5,211 nt of DNA. Source: Treponema sp. Lineage in GTDB: Bacteria; Spirochaetota; Spirochaetia; Treponematales; Breznakiellaceae. The notes beneath the pieces were generated by a model that ran no database searches, had not been told where the DNA came from, and was given only the letters and a program-made list of their open reading frames with translations. Below, one piece after another: positions 1 through 5,211 of this stretch. A program made the translations under genes and the position numbers. Every line of letters starts with the position of its first letter. Within the stretch, counting starts at the first letter, position 1. Location of the stretch: assembly GCA_009780595.1 (NCBI GenBank), contig WQZT01000130.1:1-5211 (forward strand), written 5' to 3'.

Positions 1-321
1 ATCCCCCTGAATAAAGAGAAATTCTGGATTGTCGAAAAGCCCTTGATCGTACTGGCGGGACAAGGGCGCGAGATCAACCGAAACCAGCGCGCGCCCGCCG
101 TTGCGAGAGCCGTCGTTGGCGAGCGGAAGTTTTCGCAGCACGTAAAGGCTCCAGCTTCCGGGAGCTGCCCCTAAATCTAAAGCCTTGAAAGAGGCTTTTC
201 GGCAGTGCCTGAGAAGCCCGAACTTTTCGTCCATTTCTTTCAGCTTGTACACCGAGCGGGCGGGATAGCCCTCTTTCTGCGCTTTCAGCGAATAGTGATC
301 GAGCTTGCTGTAATCGGTCAT
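1..321 (-). CDS. rlmE: RlmE (FtsJ/RrmJ) 23S rRNA 2'-O-methyltransferase, 5' part only
   Basis: SAM-dependent methyltransferase that, in the characterised family, methylates the 2'-hydroxyl of U2552 in the A loop of 23S rRNA during late 50S assembly in the cytosol. Seen here: an ATG at 321 opens a frame that runs off the window, giving 107 residues starting MTDYSKLDHYSLKAQKEGYP. Residues 21-34 (ARSVYKLKEMDEKF) match the family N-terminus; K26 aligns with the catalytic Lys (K38 in E. coli). Residues 49-57 (DLGAAPGSW) are SAM-binding motif I. D83 in SVDLAP fits motif II, and the fragment ends at FIQGD, equivalent to FLQGD in E. coli. The later catalytic residues lie outside the window. Residues 66-76 hold a short extra loop (PLANDGSRNGG) between motifs I and II. 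AAGGAAGG lies 9 nt before the ATG and supports this start. A promoter of its own is predicted upstream, so it need not depend on the lipoprotein gene. Confidence 0.94.
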   Translation of the reverse strand, partial: MTDYSKLDHYSLKAQKEGYPARSVYKLKEMDEKFGLLRHCRKASFKALDLGAAPGSWSLYVLRKLPLANDGSRNGGRALVSVDLAPLSRQYDQGLFDNPEFLFIQGD

Positions 322-330
322 TGTGGTTGC

Positions 331-338
331 CCTTCCTT
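331..338 (-). promoter_or_regulatory. Ribosome binding site of rlmE
   Basis: The minus strand reads AAGGAAGG, ending 9 nt before the ATG at 321. The purine run and spacing are suitable for a Shine-Dalgarno site. It fixes the start of the methyltransferase just before the conserved DYSKLDHYSLKA sequence. Confidence 0.7.
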
Positions 339-381
339 GGAATCATATATGTTGTGTGATAGTTTTTCGCTCTGGATGCTC

Positions 382-410
382 AGTATACTCAACGGCTTTA
401 AAAAATTGAA
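382..410 (-). promoter_or_regulatory. Candidate sigma70-type promoter for rlmE
   Basis: On the minus strand TTCAAT (405-410, 3 of 6 to the -35 consensus) and TATACT (382-387, 5 of 6 to the -10 consensus) are 17 nt apart. Transcription would begin near 375 and leave a leader of roughly 50 nt. The -10 box and spacing are good and the -35 box is weak, so this is a moderate-confidence call. Confidence 0.5.
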
Positions 411-436
411 GGGGTGATTGTGGTGCCACGTACGAA

Positions 437-459
437 GCACTGGTGCCTGGCACCGGTGT
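437..459. repeat. GC-rich hairpin with an alternative pairing partner
   Basis: Positions 437-445 (GCACTGGTG) pair with 451-459 (CACCGGTGT) through a 5-nt loop, counting two G-T wobbles. The arm 448-454 (TGGCACC) can instead pair perfectly with 422-428 (GGTGCCA), so two exclusive folds are possible. No T-run follows on either strand, so it is not a standard intrinsic terminator. It lies between the nested element at 469-591 and the rlmE promoter. Confidence 0.5.
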
Positions 460-514
460 AGAAGAAACCGAAGGGCATACGATCAGGCCTACGACCGCTA
501 CGATTCCTCTGCAT

Positions 515-539
515 GAAGTTTTGGCGTTGCCAAAACTTC
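515..539. repeat. Perfect 11-bp hairpin, inner hairpin 1
   Basis: GAAGTTTTGGC (515-525) and GCCAAAACTTC (529-539) are exact reverse complements around a 3-nt loop GTT. The hairpin is symmetrical, so it forms in transcripts of either strand. It lies 3 nt from inner hairpin 2. Confidence 0.85.
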
Positions 540-542
540 CCA

Positions 543-567
543 GCTAATCCGCCAAAGGCGGATTAGC
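543..567. repeat. Perfect 11-bp hairpin, inner hairpin 2
   Basis: GCTAATCCGCC (543-553) and GGCGGATTAGC (557-567) are exact reverse complements around a 3-nt loop AAA. It has the same 25-nt size and loop length as inner hairpin 1 but an unrelated sequence. On the minus strand it follows the lipoprotein stop by about 40 nt. No T-tract follows it. Confidence 0.85.
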
Positions 568-609
568 CCGAGTCCTGATCGATGCCCTTCGCAGCAGAAC
601 ATGTAGGAA

Positions 610-2070
<1,461 letters not shown>

Positions 2071-2111
2071 TTGTTAGCATGTGCACTGTCATACGAAAGC
2101 GCGTTGAAATT

Positions 2112-2140
2112 ATTATCACATTTTTTGTACATGCTTACAA
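2112..2140 (-). promoter_or_regulatory. Sigma70-type promoter of the lipoprotein gene
   Basis: On the minus strand TTGTAA (2135-2140, 4 of 6) and GATAAT (2112-2117, 5 of 6) are 17 nt apart. A TG precedes the -10 box by one base (extended -10 form). Transcription would start near 2105, giving a leader of about 50 nt before ATG 2051. The rest of the 2071-2181 gap holds no gene and no clear terminator for the transporter gene. Confidence 0.6.
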
Positions 2141-2181
2141 GGGGGAAATCAATGCGAATAGTGCGGCTTCGCTCGTTCCTG

Positions 2182-4467
2182 CTACTCTTTCAGCTTCTTT
2201 GTCCAAAGCCGCAGCTCGTGAGCAGCCCAGTGAACTATCAAAAGCTGCAAGCTTGGGTACTCCATAAACTCGTCACTGATAACTGTTTCGGCGAGGATCG
2301 TTTGGACAATCGCATGAACAAGGTCATCGGGCAGTTCCTGTATCCAGCGGGAAAGGGCTTCGCCTTTGTTGTTCTTTACGAAACTGGAGACCGCAGCCTG
2401 AAAGCTCTTGGCTTGGCGGCTCAATGTGGCGGCTTCTGGGCTGCTGCTGTGCTTGCGTTTGCGCCCGATGACTGACATATAGTTTTCGTAGGCGGCTTCG
2501 GCTTCATCGAGCGCGAGCGTTGCTGCCACTGACTTGTCGGCAAGCACCCGAATTAACAGGGGGTAGAACTTATTTTGTATATCCAGAATATTCGACATTG
2601 CAAGAACAATTCCGTCGAGAAGGTACGGCGGCGGATTTGCCTGCCGTTTTATTTCAAGCAGCACGGCAAGAGAAAACGGCGATCCGTAAACGCCCAACGC
2701 TTCAGCGCCCATAATTTTAAGACGCGGGTTTTTTGTTTCAACGACAATTTCCTGCACCCGCGTTCTAAAATCATCATCGTGAAGTTTCGCCAGCGCAACA
2801 ATCGCCTCCCCCGCAAGCATATAATCGCTTGAATCGGCAAGCTCGCGCAGCAGCGGAATTGCCTTGAAAACTCCGTGGTTTCCCAGCGTCCGCGCGGACA
2901 TATACGCCGTTGTGTACGGGTTGTTAACGATGTCGTCCATCAGCGCTTGTTCCGTATCCGCGTTCAGCGACTGCATGGCGTCAATCGTGCGGATGCTTTC
3001 CATCCGTACCGAAAGCCGGGGAGAACGCGCCCGCGTCAGCAACTTCTTCGTTGCCAGAAGCGAGGGAGTTCCCTGCAGTTCCACCAGCAGCGCCGCCTCT
3101 TCGCCTGAGTCGCTGGTCTTGTCCAGCTTGTCAAGCAAACTTATTGCCTTTAGCTCGCGGATAGAGAACATAACTTCCAGCGCGCCCTTGAAGGGTAACG
3201 CTCCCAGCGGGATGAGATTGTGCATAAGGAAAAGTATTTTTATCGTAACGACGACAAGTATGGCAAAAAGGATTTTGAAGGCAAGCGGCATTGAGCCTGA
3301 GATCGTGGTTACGGTATCCAAAAACGCGCCGCCCAAGAGCAAGCCGCCTGCGCCCGCAATACCAAATCCCAGAAAATACAATATCCCCATATCCATCATT
3401 TTTTCTTCGGGGATCATTCCCATAAAGTACGTTTGCATTACGCCTTCACTTCCCAGCCATCCGAAGTTCATCATAAAAAATAGAAAGATAAGGAAAAGAA
3501 GAATTGACGGATATTGCTCGAACATCGACATCGGCAAAAAAATAACGGGGAGCAAGCTAACAAGACCAATAATTACATACAAGCTGAAAATAGGCTTTGC
3601 ACCTATTTTATCGACGAGGAACTTAATAACCATCCCCGCTATAAGCCCGCCCATTCCGCCAAACACAGCATACAGGGAAACCATGCCATCGCTCTGAGAA
3701 AAAACTTCCCGGCTGTAAACGACGACGAAGGTGCGGGACACGCCTGAGGCAAGCGCTACCAGAATGAGAATGAAAAAGAAGTTCCGCATGGCTGGCTGGG
3801 AAAGAGCTTCTCGAATTGTCCGACTCAGTTTTTCCTGCTTAGCGTTGTCTTCCATTTCAGGCGATGGAACTTTGAGCATGACAATCCCGCTCAAGATACC
3901 TGCAATAATTCCTGCGGCGATGATAACAGCGTACAAATACAACGGTGGGTTGCGACCCAACAGCATTGCGATAGCAAAGCCTGAAAACATTCCGACAGCG
4001 CTCGCAATTATTTGAATGTACGTTTGATAACTGCCACGATCCGGCCCGGCGGAGAGATAGCTTAAAATTGGATTATTGCTGATAAAGCCAACGCCGCGGA
4101 TGACGTGAAATAACGAAACGCCCAGCAAGATCAAAAAGAGCGCGGAGTATTGATCACCTGACGCAAATACGAACGGGGCGAAGAATACGGGGAGCATACT
4201 AATTGAGCGAAGAATCCACGCAATACTGAAAATCTTTACGATAGAAAAGCGACGAGCAAGCAGCCTTCCCAGTGGCAAAAAGAAAAATGCAACGTACAGA
4301 ACGGCGCTGATCATTCCAACGTACGTTGAGTTCGCGCCCATTCTCAGAGCAAGGAGTGTAATTATATTACCAGCAAGAAACTGCCAAGAGATGGCGTTTA
4401 GCGTGGTATATCTATTATACAAACCCCTTGCTTTAGCAAGCCTGTAGGGTGAAAGTGCGGCAGCCAT
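2182..4467 (-). CDS. MFS transporter fused to a C-terminal HEAT-repeat domain
   Basis: Predicted inner-membrane secondary transporter of 761 residues; substrate unknown. Residues 1-415 contain about 12 hydrophobic helices, at roughly 24-43, 48-70, 77-103, 108-126, 148-170, 177-199, 229-250, 263-285, 292-313, 320-336, 360-384 and 395-415. The loop after helix 2 (GRLLARRFS, 67-75) and the matching loop in the second half (KFLVDKIGAKP, 282-292) resemble MFS motif A, giving two 6-helix halves. Residues 440-660 are soluble and read as stacked alpha-helical HEAT-type repeats (for example SARTLGNHGVFKAIPLL at 524-540 and AGEAIVALAKL at 552-562). Residues 670-761 form another helical tail rich in Trp and Leu at its end. 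Ordinary MFS proteins have about 400-450 residues, so the tail adds over 300. The start is 9 nt after the tetR stop. No strong Shine-Dalgarno is visible (TTAGAG only), so translation may be coupled. The TetR neighbour suggests a regulated exporter. Confidence 0.85.
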   Translation of the reverse strand: MAAALSPYRLAKARGLYNRYTTLNAISWQFLAGNIITLLALRMGANSTYVGMISAVLYVAFFFLPLGRLLARRFSIVKIFSIAWILRSISMLPVFFAPFVFASGDQYSALFLILLGVSLFHVIRGVGFISNNPILSYLSAGPDRGSYQTYIQIIASAVGMFSGFAIAMLLGRNPPLYLYAVIIAAGIIAGILSGIVMLKVPSPEMEDNAKQEKLSRTIREALSQPAMRNFFFILILVALASGVSRTFVVVYSREVFSQSDGMVSLYAVFGGMGGLIAGMVIKFLVDKIGAKPIFSLYVIIGLVSLLPVIFLPMSMFEQYPSILLFLIFLFFMMNFGWLGSEGVMQTYFMGMIPEEKMMDMGILYFLGFGIAGAGGLLLGGAFLDTVTTISGSMPLAFKILFAILVVVTIKILFLMHNLIPLGALPFKGALEVMFSIRELKAISLLDKLDKTSDSGEEAALLVELQGTPSLLATKKLLTRARSPRLSVRMESIRTIDAMQSLNADTEQALMDDIVNNPYTTAYMSARTLGNHGVFKAIPLLRELADSSDYMLAGEAIVALAKLHDDDFRTRVQEIVVETKNPRLKIMGAEALGVYGSPFSLAVLLEIKRQANPPPYLLDGIVLAMSNILDIQNKFYPLLIRVLADKSVAATLALDEAEAAYENYMSVIGRKRKHSSSPEAATLSRQAKSFQAAVSSFVKNNKGEALSRWIQELPDDLVHAIVQTILAETVISDEFMEYPSLQLLIVHWAAHELRLWTKKLKE

Positions 4468-4476
4468 ACGTATGCT

Positions 4477-5184
4477 CTAACTATCGGCATTGTTTTGTAT
4501 AAGGTAAACAGGCAGCTTTTTGCGCGGGGTGCTGCGGCTCTTTGCGGTCTTTGCCGCGCCGCCGCTTTCGGCATCCCGCAGCCCGTTCAGCACAATGCTC
4601 AAGTACCGCCGCACCCGATCTTTCATATCTATCCGCCCGTCATACAAACACCATTCGTACAGTATGCTGCGGGTAAAACTCACCAGCAGCTCCACAATAT
4701 CTTCGCATGTGAGGTCTTTGGTAAACTCGCCCTTTTCCTGCCCCTGCCGCACGAGCTTCGTAAAGATTTTATATATTTTCCGGTTTTGGTCGATGAGGAT
4801 TCGCGCTTTCTCACCGATATTAATTTGGTTCATATACACGATTTTGGTCATGTCGATGCCCATCACATTCTCGCAATAATCGCAGACGGTGTAGATAAAA
4901 TCCAGCGCCCGATCCGAAACGCTGGCAGTTGGGGGATGTTCCTTCATTTCCTTGTCGTAGTAACTGTCGATTTGGCGGAACTGCTCGATGAGCACGGCAT
5001 CCTTCGATTCAAAATAGTGGTAGAAGTTACCTTTCGACACGCCCGCCATGCTTGTGATGTCGCTGATGGTAACGGTGTCGTACCCATGCTTCTTAAACAG
5101 GCTGATTGCAGAGTCGAATATTTTTTTGCGCGTTTTTTGAGCTTCAAGCGAGCGCTTGGTGATGCTTTTTCCGGCGATTGCTAT
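4477..5184 (-). CDS. TetR/AcrR-family transcriptional repressor, start not canonical
   Basis: Ligand-responsive DNA-binding repressor, probably acting on its own operon with the downstream MFS gene, whose ATG follows this stop by 9 nt. Counting from the ATA at 5184 gives 235 residues. Residues 19-65 form the TetR_N helix-turn-helix region: TRKKIFDSAISLFKKHGYDT, then VTISDITSMAGVSKGNFYHY, then FESKDAVL. The remaining part (about 70-205) is a helical ligand and dimer domain of typical TetR size, ending in a basic tail (KSRSTPRKKLP). The first in-frame ATG, at 5049, lies inside the recognition-helix region and would delete half of the HTH, so it is not the start. Upstream the frame is open to the window edge (5211) without ATG, GTG or TTG. 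TAAGGAG at 5191-5197 is 6 nt before ATA 5184, so I placed the start there. It could instead lie beyond the window. Confidence 0.85.
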   Translation of the reverse strand: MAIAGKSITKRSLEAQKTRKKIFDSAISLFKKHGYDTVTISDITSMAGVSKGNFYHYFESKDAVLIEQFRQIDSYYDKEMKEHPPTASVSDRALDFIYTVCDYCENVMGIDMTKIVYMNQINIGEKARILIDQNRKIYKIFTKLVRQGQEKGEFTKDLTCEDIVELLVSFTRSILYEWCLYDGRIDMKDRVRRYLSIVLNGLRDAESGGAAKTAKSRSTPRKKLPVYLIQNNADS

Positions 5185-5190
5185 GATGAA

Positions 5191-5197
5191 CTCCTTA
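5191..5197 (-). promoter_or_regulatory. Ribosome binding site upstream of tetR
   Basis: The minus strand reads TAAGGAG at 5197-5191. Six bases later comes ATA (5184-5182), followed by GCA ATC GCC. The surrounding bases 5198-5211 are A+T-rich, like a leader rather than coding sequence. This supports a start near 5184 even though the codon is not ATG, GTG or TTG. Confidence 0.5.
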
Positions 5198-5211
5198 TGG
5201 TTATTTTTAAA

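Larger units (their letters stand above)
469..591. repeat. Nested inverted-repeat element: long stem enclosing two hairpins
   Basis: The left arm 469-487 (CGAAGGGCATACGATCAGG) is the reverse complement of the right arm 574-591 (CCTGATCGATGCCCTTCG), except for one bulged A at 479. This gives 18 base pairs. The 86 bases enclosed hold two further perfect hairpins (515-539 and 543-567) side by side, plus an unpaired 27-nt stretch at 488-514. As RNA this would be a three-way junction. It begins 19 nt after the lipoprotein stop codon. It could be a MITE-like insertion, a structured 3' UTR, a dispersed repeat of the genome or a processing signal. I saw no convincing target-site duplication and no poly-U tail. 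The pairing is certain; the function is unknown. Confidence 0.65.
322..609. other. 288-bp intergenic region between the lipoprotein stop and rlmE
   Basis: No coding frame with a family match was seen on either strand. It holds the nested inverted-repeat element, the GC-rich hairpin and the rlmE promoter and ribosome site, each listed separately. The short frames that cross it are composed of shadow sequence and lack ribosome sites. Confidence 0.7.

Noticed and set aside
74..346. 90-residue minus-strand frame overlapping rlmE
   Set aside because: The adjacent frame gives an unmistakable RlmE N-terminus with a ribosome site, so this is a shadow.
515..567. Intrinsic terminator for the lipoprotein gene
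   Set aside because: Both hairpins are strong, but neither is followed by a T-run on either strand. A terminator role is not shown.
469..591. Insertion sequence with target-site duplication
   Set aside because: The arms look like terminal inverted repeats, but no transposase fits in 123 bp and the flanks show no clear duplication. It is kept only as an inverted-repeat element.
2864..3697. 277-codon plus-strand frame opposite the transporter
   Set aside because: The opposite strand encodes a clear MFS protein with 12 helices. The plus-strand product shows no recognisable domain.
4477..5049. TetR start at ATG 5049
   Set aside because: It would begin at MAGVSKGNFYHYF and delete the first helices of the HTH, which are clearly encoded upstream in the same frame.

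Overview
Organism: the window is about half G+C. It carries a lipoprotein with a SUMF1-type C-terminal domain behind tandem repeats and a pure heptanucleotide tract. I associate this mix with termite-gut treponemes (Treponema azotonutricia or T. primitia type). That is recall and inference; nothing here proves the taxon.

Layout: every gene I can support reads on the minus strand, so transcription runs from high to low coordinates. (1) 4477 to about 5184: a TetR/AcrR-family repressor. Its frame is open to the window edge but has no ATG, GTG or TTG start upstream of the HTH. (2) 2182-4467: a 12-TM major facilitator transporter fused to a HEAT-repeat cytosolic domain. It starts 9 nt after the tetR stop, so the two look like a repressor-transporter operon. 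(3) 2071-2181: intergenic, with a good sigma70-like promoter for the next gene. (4) 610-2070: a lipoprotein made of a heptamer-coded n-region, a lipobox, four 40-residue W-G repeats and a SUMF1/FGE-sulfatase fold without the catalytic cysteines. (5) 322-609: an intergenic stretch with a nested inverted-repeat element (two perfect 11-bp hairpins inside an 18-bp stem), a further hairpin and a promoter. (6) 1-321: the N-terminal 107 residues of RlmE (FtsJ/RrmJ), the 23S rRNA 2'-O-methyltransferase, cut by the window edge.

Most notable point: the lipoprotein has 12.4 perfect copies of a 7-bp unit between its translation start region and its lipobox. The only start with a Shine-Dalgarno sequence (ATG at 2051, AAAGGAG 7 nt upstream) is out of frame at the present copy number and meets TAA exactly at the end of the tract. 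Gaining one unit or losing two would join it to the lipoprotein frame. The TTG at 2070 is in frame now but has no ribosome binding site. This is the architecture of a phase-variable surface lipoprotein, captured in what may be its OFF or low state.

How the genes work together: the TetR protein probably controls its own operon and the transporter in response to an unknown ligand. The lipoprotein and rlmE each have their own predicted promoter and look functionally unrelated to that pair.
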